A DNA stretch of 64,000 nucleotides, taken from Nitrospira sp. (lineage in GTDB: Bacteria > Nitrospirota > Nitrospiria > Nitrospirales > Nitrospiraceae). The translations under genes were made by a program, and so were the position numbers. This document shows positions 1 through 8,641 of the stretch, one piece after another. Within the stretch, counting starts at the first letter, position 1. Every line of letters starts with the position of its first letter. The DNA is taken from positions 1,054,001 to 1,118,000 of the forward strand of contig JBAOHZ010000009.1 in NCBI GenBank assembly GCA_037045225.1. The letters run 5' to 3'. The notes beneath the pieces are model-generated. The model had not been told where the DNA came from. It saw only the letters and a program-made list of their open reading frames with translations, and did no database searches.

Positions 1-1
1 A

Positions 2-622
2 TCCCTCCACCTGGCGTTCGGCAAGACTCCCAGCGCGTATATGAAACCGGTGGATGCCGGGACCGCTAAGTACCGCGACATCTACTGGCGGTTCGACCTG
101 CGACTGCACCCGGACTGGACAGGCGGAGGCGCCGACAAGTTGACCAGGGCCACGATTCTTTCGAGCGACCGGTTTGCGCAAGCTGCCATCGGCCATCTCT
201 GGAGCGGCGCGTTACCTGGATCGGACCCAGAACGGCTCTATCTCGACCCTGCGTCCGGCACGGACGAATCAGGCGCGTTGCGCACCACCACCTATAATGA
301 TTTCCCTCGCTTGCGCTGGCTCGGCGCTGCCGGCGGGCACACTCCGCTCTTCAGCCAGACCAACATCGGAACGTGGTTTTGTATCGAAGTGCACATGAAG
401 CTGAACAACGGCGATGCCGGCGACGGCGTCCTTGAGTATTGGATCGACGATCGATTGGAGGCGCAACGAAGCGGCATCAATTGGATCGGGAGTTATCGTG
501 ACTACGGCATCAACGCCGTGTACCTGGAGCAGTATTGGACCTCCGTCCCGTTTGCACACGTGCAGCAACGGTACTTCGACAACTTCGTGGTCTCCACTGC
601 CCGCATCGGATGCGCCCTGTGA
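2..622 (+). CDS. Partial secreted lectin-fold protein, polysaccharide-lyase-like (3' end)
   Basis: The reading frame is open from the first bases of the window, upstream of the ATG at 41, so this is the C-terminal part of a longer gene. About 206 residues are visible, ending just after FDNFVVSTARIGC. The alternating aromatic and charged strands (YRDIYWRFDL, GVLEYWIDDRLEAQR, YGINAVYLEQYW) look like a concanavalin A-like jelly-roll as in polysaccharide lyase 14 or heparin-lyase-type proteins. This rests on pattern recognition only and catalytic residues were not assigned. The signal peptide, if any, lies outside the window. It could be a carbohydrate-binding protein without lyase activity. It ends about 100 bp before ppk on the same strand. 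Confidence 0.6.
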   Translation, partial: SLHLAFGKTPSAYMKPVDAGTAKYRDIYWRFDLRLHPDWTGGGADKLTRATILSSDRFAQAAIGHLWSGALPGSDPERLYLDPASGTDESGALRTTTYNDFPRLRWLGAAGGHTPLFSQTNIGTWFCIEVHMKLNNGDAGDGVLEYWIDDRLEAQRSGINWIGSYRDYGINAVYLEQYWTSVPFAHVQQRYFDNFVVSTARIGCAL

Positions 623-723
623 CACAGGCCGCCACGTCGGCAGTCATGGTGGATCGCCCAACATTTAACCGTTTCTTGATCCACCGCCAGCTGCGGTTGG
701 AGTAGACTGCCGACCCACTGGTT

Positions 724-2862
724 ATGTCATCGCCACAGACACCGTCAGAGACTCAACCCCACGCAGCGACGTCGAAAACGACCGTTCGCCGTCCAACCAC
801 CAGTGATCTCTCCCGGCCGGAATGGTATCTCAACCGCGAATTAAGCCTGCTGGAGTTCAACCGCCGCGTTCTCGATCTGGCAAAGGACCAGAAGGTCCCG
901 CTGCTGGAGCGCCTCAAGTTTCTCTGCATCGTGAGTTCCAATCTCGACGAGTTCTTCGAAGTCCGCGTCGCGGGACTCAAGGAGCAGGTCACCCATGGCG
1001 TGGAACAACGGGGTGCGGACGGCCTGACCCCGTCGGAACTCCTGGCTCGTATCGCCGCACTGACGCACCAACTGGTTCACGAGCAATACGTTGTGCTGAA
1101 TCACTCCCTCATTCCGCAGCTGGCCGACCAGCGAATCCGGTTTCTCAAGCGCGCCGATTGGATGCCCGCGCACATTCGATGGATGCGCCGATTTTTTTCT
1201 CGGGAACTACTCCCCCTCCTGAGTCCGGTGGGCCTGGATCCGGCGCATCCCTTTCCCAAACTCCTTAATAAGAGTCTCAACTTTCTGGTGACGCTCGAAG
1301 GAACCGATGCCTTCGGTCGCCCCAACGGAACCGCGATCGTGCAGGTTCCACGGTCGCTTCCACGCGTGATTCAGCTGCCGAAACGCAACGCCGCTTGGCC
1401 GCACGACTTTGCGTTCCTCTCATCGGTGATCCATGCGTTTGTGCACCAACTCTTTCCCGGCATGCACGTCACCGGTTGTTACCAGTTCCGCGTCACGCGC
1501 AACAGCAATCTCTTCGTGGATGAGGAAGATGTCGACGACCTTCGGCGCGCGCTCGAAGGACAGCTGCCCGAGCGGCGGTTCGGCGACGAAGTACGGCTAG
1601 AAGTGGCGGACAACTGTCCGCCCGACCTGGTCTATTTCCTACGGGAGCAATTCCATCTGGATGCGCGAGACGTCTATCAATGCCATGGACCGGTCAATCT
1701 ACATCGACTGATGGCGGTGCCCGATCTCGTCGAACGGCCCGATCTGAAATTTCAGCCATTCACCCCCGGCATTCCCACGACTCCCGTGCCGAGCGAAGAT
1801 TGGTTCGACGCCATCCGGCAGGGCGATATCCTCTTACATCATCCCTATCAGTCCTTCGCGCCGGTGACGGAATTCCTGCGCCAGGCAGCGACGGACCCGC
1901 ACGTCCTCACGATTAAACAAACGTTGTATCGGACGGGGGCGGATTCCGCGATCGTGCAATCGCTGATCGATGCCGCGCGAGGCGGGAAAGAAGTCACCGT
2001 GGTGATCGAGCTACGGGCCCGCTTCGATGAAGAGGCCAATATCGAGTTGGCGCATGATTTGGAGGAAGCCGGCGCGCATGTGGTCTACGGTGTGGTCGGA
2101 CTCAAGACCCACGCAAAAATGAGTCTGGTCCTCCGGCGGGAAGGGCGTCTGCTGCGGAGCTATACACATCTCGGAACCGGCAACTATCACGCTCGTAATG
2201 CGCGGCTGTATACCGACTTCGGATTGCTCACCTGCGATGCCGCAATCGGGCTGGATGTCCGGACGGTCTTTCAGCAACTGACATCCCTGGGCCGGCCGGG
2301 ACGGCTCAAGCACCTGCTCCAGTCACCGTTTACCCTACATGCCACGCTCCTGAAATGGATCGGACGTGAAACCGATCGTGCAAAACAAGGCCGACCAGCC
2401 CACATCATCGCCAAGATGAATGCGCTGCTCGAACCCCAGATCATTCGAGCCCTCTACAAGGCCTCTCAGGCCGGCGTCAAGATCGACTTGATCGTTCGCG
2501 GCCCCTGCGCCTTACGGCCCGGCATCGTGGGCCTCTCCGAGCATATCCGGGTACGTTCCATTATCGGGCGCTTCCTTGAACACAGCCGGATCTTTTATTT
2601 CTTGAATGACGGCGACGATCGGGTCTTTCTCTCCAGCGCCGACTGGATGGATCGCAATTTCTTTCGTCGTATCGAGGTCGCATTTCCGGTCTTGGAGAAG
2701 ACCCTGCGTCAACGCGTGATCGATGAAGGCCTCCGTCCCTATCTTGAAGACAATACGGACGCCTGGATTCTCCATCGCGACGGGACCTACCAGCGGCAAA
2801 CGCCAGGACGAAGAGCCGCGCGGTCGGCCCAGCAGTCGCTGATGAACAAGCTCGTCACCTAA
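724..2862 (+). CDS. ppk: Polyphosphate kinase 1
   Basis: This 712-residue protein has the full PPK1 length. PPK1 reversibly transfers the terminal phosphate of ATP to a growing polyphosphate chain through a phosphohistidine. The N-terminal domain begins with WYLNRELSLLEFNRRVL, typical of PPK1. His463 in GLKTHAKMSL corresponds to the autophosphorylated histidine (E. coli His435). His620 in FLEHSRIFYF corresponds to the second conserved histidine (E. coli His592), and FLSSADWMDRN follows it. The residues before WYLNRE form a Ser/Thr/Pro-rich N-terminal extension of about 35 residues. The ATG has only a weak ribosome site (GGAGT about 20 nt upstream). A small hairpin AACCGG-N8-CCGGTT at 2905-2924 lies downstream but lacks a T-tract. 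It appears to be monocistronic. Confidence 0.97.
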   Translation: MSSPQTPSETQPHAATSKTTVRRPTTSDLSRPEWYLNRELSLLEFNRRVLDLAKDQKVPLLERLKFLCIVSSNLDEFFEVRVAGLKEQVTHGVEQRGADGLTPSELLARIAALTHQLVHEQYVVLNHSLIPQLADQRIRFLKRADWMPAHIRWMRRFFSRELLPLLSPVGLDPAHPFPKLLNKSLNFLVTLEGTDAFGRPNGTAIVQVPRSLPRVIQLPKRNAAWPHDFAFLSSVIHAFVHQLFPGMHVTGCYQFRVTRNSNLFVDEEDVDDLRRALEGQLPERRFGDEVRLEVADNCPPDLVYFLREQFHLDARDVYQCHGPVNLHRLMAVPDLVERPDLKFQPFTPGIPTTPVPSEDWFDAIRQGDILLHHPYQSFAPVTEFLRQAATDPHVLTIKQTLYRTGADSAIVQSLIDAARGGKEVTVVIELRARFDEEANIELAHDLEEAGAHVVYGVVGLKTHAKMSLVLRREGRLLRSYTHLGTGNYHARNARLYTDFGLLTCDAAIGLDVRTVFQQLTSLGRPGRLKHLLQSPFTLHATLLKWIGRETDRAKQGRPAHIIAKMNALLEPQIIRALYKASQAGVKIDLIVRGPCALRPGIVGLSEHIRVRSIIGRFLEHSRIFYFLNDGDDRVFLSSADWMDRNFFRRIEVAFPVLEKTLRQRVIDEGLRPYLEDNTDAWILHRDGTYQRQTPGRRAARSAQQSLMNKLVT

Positions 2863-3493
2863 CCCCCTTCTAGCGCAGCCGCTCGTCATTATTAACTCCG
2901 CCTTAACCGGTCGCTTATCCGGTTGTCACTCCAGCCGTCTATGCTGGGGGCTCGGCAATGAGGAAGGGAGCACCATGAGGATCGCGCAGGCCGTCCAACG
3001 CCACCCACGCCACCGGGCATTTGCGTCGTTACGCACACATCACTCGAGCATATCGATTGGGAGTTGAGCTGCGTCCACCTCTCCGCACCTCTCTCCCGGG
3101 CTGTTCCCCTCTTCTGAGCCGGAGCGGAACAGCCCACCCATTTTGACCCGAACCTGCGCGTTTGTGAGGCCGAACGACCGGCCCCGGTCCAGCCCGGTCT
3201 GATCACGCCATCATGGCAAACGGGAGCAAGGCAGGAAAGGAAGATTAAAACGATCGGAGAGCGGTGATTCGCAGCGCGACGTTCCAGGGCGATGACCGCA
3301 TGAACACCGCAACCTCCGGTGCCCGCGGCACCATCCGCACGAACCCGCTCAAGACCTCGGCAGGGACAGCGTCCGCTTTATCTCCCGGACACGGTACCTC
3401 GACGCTATCCTGGCGGCATCCCACGACAGCGACTCAGCAGAACAGGGACCAACCACTATTCAGACGAGCGGTTGCCCTCGCGACTAGTCCCGG
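2863..3493. other. Intergenic region without a recognisable gene
   Basis: About 630 bp between ppk and the minus-strand zinc-finger gene. The open frames here have no recognisable product and no convincing ribosome site, apart from a 30-codon ATG frame at 2974 preceded by GGGAG that I do not recognise. Two hairpins are visible: 2905-2924 just after ppk and a stronger one at 3098-3135. Confidence 0.5.
3098..3135. other. Hairpin with 10-bp perfect stem
   Basis: GGGCTGTTCC at 3098-3107 pairs perfectly with GGAACAGCCC at 3126-3135 across an 18-nt loop. On the plus strand it is followed by ACCCATTTTG, a weak T-run. It lies 235 bp after ppk, so it could be a distal terminator or part of an unannotated small RNA. 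Confidence 0.35.
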
Positions 3494-3709
3494 CTAGAGC
3501 GCATCCGCACACAGGCATTCGAGGCGCTCTTGAACGCAACTTGCGCAAAGAGTCGCGTGCGGCCGGTGTCTCAGTTGTATGAAGGGAATCTCCTTCCGGC
3601 ACTCCAGGCACACACCGTTGGTCTTCGGCCGTGCATGACGGAGGGACAAAATATCCTGGCGGCGAGGGCGAGACCAAAACATCTGAACGCCTGGTTTTAC
3701 GAGTCGCAT
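3494..3709 (-). CDS. Mini TraR/DksA-type zinc-finger protein
   Basis: This 71-residue protein is mostly one zinc finger. Cys34 and Cys37 (CLEC) and Cys55 and Cys58 (CASC) give a C-X2-C-X17-C-X2-C pattern. The intervening IPFIQLRHRPHATLC matches the DksA/TraR finger, where a four-cysteine knuckle sits next to the coiled coil that enters the RNA polymerase secondary channel. The long coiled coil and acidic DxxDxA tip of DksA are absent, so any polymerase effect would be TraR-like or lost. The ATG has a strong ribosome site (GGAGGGG, 4 nt upstream), which supports a real gene despite its size. It faces ppk across the intergenic region. The finger assignment is good; the role is unknown. Confidence 0.65.
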   Translation of the reverse strand: MRLVKPGVQMFWSRPRRQDILSLRHARPKTNGVCLECRKEIPFIQLRHRPHATLCASCVQERLECLCADAL

Positions 3710-3846
3710 ACTACCCCTCCTGTGCTGAGAGTGGACTTCTCACCGTCAGCCTACAGGGCGAAGGTCACGGACACGTGCGGGCAAGGTAAATTTTCCGTTA
3801 ACAGGTGAGGATGGCTGGAGGAGAACGTTCTATTCCACCGGCAGGC

Positions 3847-3871
3847 ACCCCTGCGCACAAGACGCAGGGGT
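3847..3871 (-). terminator. Candidate hairpin terminator of the 3950 lipoprotein gene
   Basis: ACCCCTGCG at 3847-3855 pairs with CGCAGGGGT at 3863-3871, a 9-bp GC-rich stem with a 7-nt loop, about 80 bp past the stop of the lipoprotein gene in its direction of transcription. No clear T-tract follows, so it may act with Rho or only protect the mRNA end. Confidence 0.45.
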
Positions 3872-3949
3872 CATGATTCAGACAATCTCAAAATCGGGGC
3901 ACACACAACGCCGGAGAGGCGCGGCATCGGATGTGCGTGCAATCAAGCC

Positions 3950-4702
3950 CTACTTCGCCGCAAGTCGACGCCGTTCGATCACCGGCCCCCAGGCCGGTTC
4001 GAGGTCGCGCTTGGCGGCCTCCAGGAACCGCGCTTCAGCATTGGCATCGCGATTCCCCTGCTTCACACTCACCGTGTGCACAGCGAAATAAGCCGGGGTG
4101 CCGAGCACCTGAAAGTCGGCAATGACCTGTGCCAGCGGTTTGCCCCAAAATGCTTCGAAGTAATGCTCCTGGACCGGATCGGCCGACTTTTCCTGCAGAA
4201 CCATCGTGGACGTGCCGACTTCATACTCCCCCATGAAGCTGATGCTGCCGGGAACGACAGTCGTATCGCTCTCTTTGACCACCGTCTTGGGCAGCAGGAA
4301 CAGGGTGACTTCGCGTACCTTGCCGAATCCCTTCTCCGAGGTGCTGAAGGCCACGGCTGCATACCGCCCTGGGGGAAGATTCTGCACATACACCGTCCCG
4401 CCTCCCCTGGCCCCGGGAGGCGGAGCCAGGATGCTGGTCGGAATCAGCTTGGAGCCCTCGAATAAATCGCGATCGTTCTCGATCTTCACCAAATACAATC
4501 GATCTTCGGTGTTGGGTACCCAGGCGGGACTTTTGATCGTGATCCCGATCACCGCACTCTGCTGATCGACCGGCTTGGTAATGTGCACCGGCGAGACGAA
4601 TTCACCCGCCAGACGCTGAAACTGTTTCTTCTGGGGCTTACTGGCACAGGCCCCAGTGGCCAGAACAGCCAGGGCGAGCATCGCAATCAGCATTCGATTC
4701 AT
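3950..4702 (-). CDS. Predicted lipoprotein of unknown function
   Basis: A 250-residue protein with a lipoprotein signal peptide: a short basic start, a hydrophobic stretch, then the lipobox ATGAC with lipidated Cys19. The mature part has beta-rich segments such as GGTVYVQNLPPGRYAAVAFS. That phrase resembles transthyretin-like or DUF2846-type lipoproteins where a small beta-sandwich carries a PPGxY turn. No catalytic motif is visible. It is probably anchored to the inner face of the outer membrane or to the inner membrane. It is separated by about 220 bp from the TPR lipoprotein upstream, so it is probably its own unit. Function unknown. Confidence 0.75.
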   Translation of the reverse strand: MNRMLIAMLALAVLATGACASKPQKKQFQRLAGEFVSPVHITKPVDQQSAVIGITIKSPAWVPNTEDRLYLVKIENDRDLFEGSKLIPTSILAPPPGARGGGTVYVQNLPPGRYAAVAFSTSEKGFGKVREVTLFLLPKTVVKESDTTVVPGSISFMGEYEVGTSTMVLQEKSADPVQEHYFEAFWGKPLAQVIADFQVLGTPAYFAVHTVSVKQGNRDANAEARFLEAAKRDLEPAWGPVIERRRLAAK

Positions 4703-4925
4703 CGGAGTCCCTCTGGGTGGATCACGCTAACTTGTTCGCCGGCACAGTGTAGGGGATTGGGCCTACGGCCTCAAGCGCTACTTCCGGCGGGGATTGGCCC
4801 GGAACTAACAACGATGGGATCAGCGGGTCGACTCGAGAACCGGGGAGGGAATGGGATTCTTGGGAAAGGATGGTAAGGAGCAACGTGCTCACGGCCCGTG
4901 GAAGAAACAGGCACCGCAGCTAAAG

Positions 4926-6191
4926 TCACGGCGACACTGGGGTAAGCGGAACATCGGCAGCGGTTTTCCCCTGACTTTGGGTCTCCAGGGAGAGGCGCTT
5001 CAACACACTCTTGGCCCGCTCCTCAAGACGTTCGGCTTCGCCGGAACGCTGCCGGCGGCGCAACAGAGAGGCATAACTCCTCAGCGCCTTCACATAGCTC
5101 TCACGATCGTAGCCGACGGATTGCTCGTAGATGACCAGCGACTGTTTATAGAGTTCCTCGGACTGTTCCAGCTTATTCTGCGATTGATACAGTCCCGCCA
5201 GGTTTTTGAGTTCACCCGCGACCTGAGGACTCTCTGCGCCCTGCTGCTTTTCCCGGATCGCAATCGCCTGCTGAAAGAGCGGCTCCGCTTGGGAGTAGAG
5301 CCCCTGTAGTTCATAGAGTTGACCCAAGCGACTCATCGCCTCGGCCGTATCGATATGGTCGTTTCCGAGGGATTTCCGAAAGATGCTGACGGCACGTTGA
5401 TACAACACTTCCGCTTGAGGGTATTGGTTTTCTGCCCGATACGTATCTGCCAGATTTTCAAGATTCCTGGCTACGATCGGGTGGTTGGGACCGTAGGTCT
5501 TTTCATGAATCGTCAACGTACGTTGATACAACGGCATCGCGCGTGCGTGCTGCCCTAGTGCCTGGTACATCTTCGCCAGGTTGTCGCGCGTAATGGCCGT
5601 CGTGCTGTGTTCCGGCCCGAGTTGTTTCTCAAGAATCACGAGGGCGCGCTGCAGGACCGGCTCTGCGTCAGCGAACCGCCGCTGATCCTGATAGACCACG
5701 GCAATATTGTTCAAACTCTCCGCTGTTTTGCTATGGTCTGCGCCGAACACCTGCGTGCGAATTTCCCTGGCCCGTTGATGAAGCGCTTCGGACTGCGTGT
5801 AGAGCCCTTGCAGGCGGTAGAGCTCACCCAAGTCGGTCAGGCTGGCAGCCGTCTCGGCATGGGCCGGCCCATACACGCGTTCCCTGATCGCCAGGGCCTC
5901 CTGAAAGAGAGCCTCGGCGCGTGGAAGCCGCCCTAGCTCACGATTCACTTCACCCAGCTGACTCAACGTCTCGGCCAGACGTTTCCCTTGTGGATCGAGG
6001 ACCTCTGCTTCCTTGCGAGCGGCCACAAAGGATTCCTCCGCATGCGTGTAGTCGCCGGAACGCATGGCGTGATTGCCTTCCTGCATGGCTGAACGCCAGC
6101 GATGGTCCACCGCACAGCCTGAGACCACACCCAGAAAGGCCAGACCGATGGTCAGCGCACGCGCATTCAATCCAATGTTCATGATGATCAA
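4926..6191 (-). CDS. TPR lipoprotein, kinesin-light-chain-like repeats
   Basis: 421 residues. The N-terminus is a lipoprotein signal ending FLGVVSGC, so the mature protein starts with a lipidated cysteine. A second ATG three codons in (6182) is an equally good start. Nearly all the rest is tandem 42-residue tetratricopeptide repeats of the kinesin light chain type, recognisable from phrases such as ALAIRERVYGPAHAETAASL and LYQRAVSIFRKSLGNDHIDT repeated about every 42 residues. Such repeats form a solenoid for protein-protein contacts. The last 40 residues (RRQRSGEAERLEERAKSVLK) end the solenoid. No enzymatic domain is present. Probably a periplasmic or outer-membrane scaffold; the partner is unknown. 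Confidence 0.8.
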   Translation of the reverse strand: MIIMNIGLNARALTIGLAFLGVVSGCAVDHRWRSAMQEGNHAMRSGDYTHAEESFVAARKEAEVLDPQGKRLAETLSQLGEVNRELGRLPRAEALFQEALAIRERVYGPAHAETAASLTDLGELYRLQGLYTQSEALHQRAREIRTQVFGADHSKTAESLNNIAVVYQDQRRFADAEPVLQRALVILEKQLGPEHSTTAITRDNLAKMYQALGQHARAMPLYQRTLTIHEKTYGPNHPIVARNLENLADTYRAENQYPQAEVLYQRAVSIFRKSLGNDHIDTAEAMSRLGQLYELQGLYSQAEPLFQQAIAIREKQQGAESPQVAGELKNLAGLYQSQNKLEQSEELYKQSLVIYEQSVGYDRESYVKALRSYASLLRRRQRSGEAERLEERAKSVLKRLSLETQSQGKTAADVPLTPVSP

Positions 6192-6421
6192 CTCTTCAGT
6201 GGTGAGGCGATTGCCGTTTGGAGACTGGCCCTGCTTGTAGAATACTCTTAAGACTTACCCCCTCTGACGCCTCAAATCAACCCCGGAAAGGCATCTTTTT
6301 CAACCCATCCAGCATCGCCATATTTTTCAAGCACTTCCACAAATACACTCATTACGGTCGCACAGGACGAATCGACCCCATGTGATCAGCAACAATGACG
6401 TACACCATGCCGGAGGGCCGG

Positions 6422-8437
6422 TTACCGTTGTTCGGCGACGTGATCGACCTGAGGGGCAAGCTTTGCAATTCCGGAGGTGTCGTAGGGAAGGACGCTGAAG
6501 ACCTTAGCGACATCGATGGCCGGCTTCCCGGGACGCAGAATTTTTTGGGCCAACGTTGCCAGCCAGGAGAGAGGCACCAACACAAACCTGGGCAACCAGA
6601 TTACCGTGAGATCAGGATTGGCCTGCCGCAGCCGCTCCAACAATTCATGCTTCGTCGGGGAAACCGGATCGAGCAGATTCAACGGGCTCGGAACCTCATC
6701 CCACGAGTCCGTCATCCACCCGAGGAAGCGGCCGGCAAACCCGACGTCGACTACCCCCAAACGATCGCTCGACGACCCGACGGCTACAAAGATATTCCCC
6801 AACCGCTTGCCGAGACGGCCCGGCGGGTCAAAATCACGGTAGTCGACCAACGCGCCTGGACGAACCACCTTCACGGAGAGACCGAGTTCCTTGCCGAGCT
6901 GAACGGCCAAGCGTTCCGACTCCAACTTGCCCCACACGTAGGGACCGGATCCCTTGCTGTCCGGCTCCAATGGATGGTTATCGCCGATCGAACGACCGTT
7001 GCCCTGCGCCAGGACTGCCAAACTACTGACATGCACGAAGTGGGTGATCCCTGCCGCGTCGGCTCCTCGAACCATATGCTCGGTGGCATCCAGCGAGTTC
7101 CGCTGATGCTCCGGCCAGCCACCGGCGGTTTCTGCTGCAGCATGAATGACAGTATCCACGCCCTTGAACAGCTCCGCAGTGGCTCCTGCAGCCACATCGG
7201 CCACCACATATTCGGCGCCTGCAATCCGCTCCCAAGGAGATGGCTCCCGTCGCGCCACCACACGAACCGGACGCCCGCGCGACAACAACGTTCGCACGAT
7301 TTCCTTCCCCAAAAACCCGGTTCCTCCGGTGACCAGGACCCCCCGGCTCTCGACCGGCTTCGGGGCGGCGGCAGCCAAGGCCTTCGCCTCTCCCACCTTG
7401 AGCGCCTTCGCCACACGCTCGCAGATGCGCACCGTCTCCAGCAAACTCTCCGGCGACAAGGGCGACGCCCCACCGGTCCGCGCAGATTCATAGAACGCAG
7501 AAAACAGTTCCGCAAGCCCGGGATAACTCCGCTGGCTCTTGAGGAAACGGTTTGCCATCGCGGAAGTCGTGCCGATCAATAACTGCCAGGCTTGTCGGTA
7601 CGGGGCAAACAACTTATCGATACCGGACGAGCCGGGACCGATGGCACGCTGAGTCGTGCTCCGAACGTAATCTGCGAACAACGATCCGTTCTTTCCCACG
7701 ACTCGCAGATAACTCTCCACGGGACGCCCCTCAAGCGTCACGATCAACGTTCCGGTTACGCCGCCGCGTCGTACCAGCGCATGCACGGTCCCGGCCTGAC
7801 TCACCTCCAGAGACAGCAGCTCGGTACGTCCCGTTCCGGCTTGTTCCAATACCTGGAGCAACAAATAGACGGGGTGCGGCAGAATATCCAGTAGCTGGTG
7901 GTCGGCACGCAGTACCTTGCGGCCACCGGGCGCATGGCGCACGGTACGGAAAGAGAAGTAACTCTCGACATGCACGACCCGGCCGATTGAAGGCAGGTAC
8001 TGGGTCAGGACCCGGGTCGGCGGTTCATAGAGGAGCTGGTGACCGGCACAGACACGCAGGCCTTTGGCGCTCGCCTCATCCAGGATCTGCTGTGCGTCCT
8101 CGACCGACTCCGTAAAGGGCTTCTCGACATAGATATGACACCCGGCCTTTAGCGCCATACGAGCCAACGGCGCATGGGAGGCGGGCGGAGTAATAATGTG
8201 CACCACATTGAGACGTTCGGAGGCGAAGAGTTCCTCGGGTGTCTTGAAACAGCCGATGCCCGGGACAATATCGCGCATGGCTGCTTGGGCGACATCAGAG
8301 GGGTCGGCCACCGCCACCAGCTGAACGCCGGGGCAGCGCAGAATAGCGCGGGCATGGTGCTGGGCATGACGGCCGGCACCGATGAGCGCGATCCGCAGAG
8401 GACGCGAGTCTGGAGTTGTCAGGGTAGAGTTTGCCAC
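6422..8437 (-). CDS. Gfo/Idh/MocA oxidoreductase fused to NAD-dependent sugar epimerase/reductase
   Basis: A 671-residue two-enzyme fusion. Residues 14-350 are a Gfo/Idh/MocA dehydrogenase: the nucleotide-binding IALIGAGRHAQ (16-26), then the family signature VEKPF with Glu105-Lys106-Pro107. Residues from about 365 to the end are an extended SDR: the Rossmann motif VTGGTGFLG and the catalytic YxxxK in GPYVWGKLESE. The first half likely oxidises or reduces a sugar or nucleotide-sugar carbon; the second resembles epimerases or dehydratases such as GalE, or 3-beta-HSD-like reductases. The two activities are often separate proteins in surface-polysaccharide pathways, so the fusion may channel an intermediate. 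The gene stands alone, between the TPR lipoprotein and the sensor pair. The substrate cannot be deduced. Confidence 0.85.
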   Translation of the reverse strand: MANSTLTTPDSRPLRIALIGAGRHAQHHARAILRCPGVQLVAVADPSDVAQAAMRDIVPGIGCFKTPEELFASERLNVVHIITPPASHAPLARMALKAGCHIYVEKPFTESVEDAQQILDEASAKGLRVCAGHQLLYEPPTRVLTQYLPSIGRVVHVESYFSFRTVRHAPGGRKVLRADHQLLDILPHPVYLLLQVLEQAGTGRTELLSLEVSQAGTVHALVRRGGVTGTLIVTLEGRPVESYLRVVGKNGSLFADYVRSTTQRAIGPGSSGIDKLFAPYRQAWQLLIGTTSAMANRFLKSQRSYPGLAELFSAFYESARTGGASPLSPESLLETVRICERVAKALKVGEAKALAAAAPKPVESRGVLVTGGTGFLGKEIVRTLLSRGRPVRVVARREPSPWERIAGAEYVVADVAAGATAELFKGVDTVIHAAAETAGGWPEHQRNSLDATEHMVRGADAAGITHFVHVSSLAVLAQGNGRSIGDNHPLEPDSKGSGPYVWGKLESERLAVQLGKELGLSVKVVRPGALVDYRDFDPPGRLGKRLGNIFVAVGSSSDRLGVVDVGFAGRFLGWMTDSWDEVPSPLNLLDPVSPTKHELLERLRQANPDLTVIWLPRFVLVPLSWLATLAQKILRPGKPAIDVAKVFSVLPYDTSGIAKLAPQVDHVAEQR

Positions 8438-8641
8438 AAGTCGTCTGTGAGTATGCAGCGCTACTATAGTCTATTCTTGCGCATTCTTGAAGCCTTCTCG
8501 GAAATTCGCGCAAGGCAGCGTGAGGAAGCCGAGGCGCATCAGACACGGCAGCGCCTTCCGCACAAGCAGGGCACTCGGTTGAACGCGGCGGGTTACAGAC
8601 CGAAACTCAGTGGCGAACCTCCCCGTCGGCTTCGTGAGAGA

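Noticed and set aside
2892..3206. 104-codon minus-strand frame in the post-ppk gap
   Set aside because: Unlike any family I know, no ribosome site, Arg/Ser-rich composition typical of chance frames in high-GC DNA.
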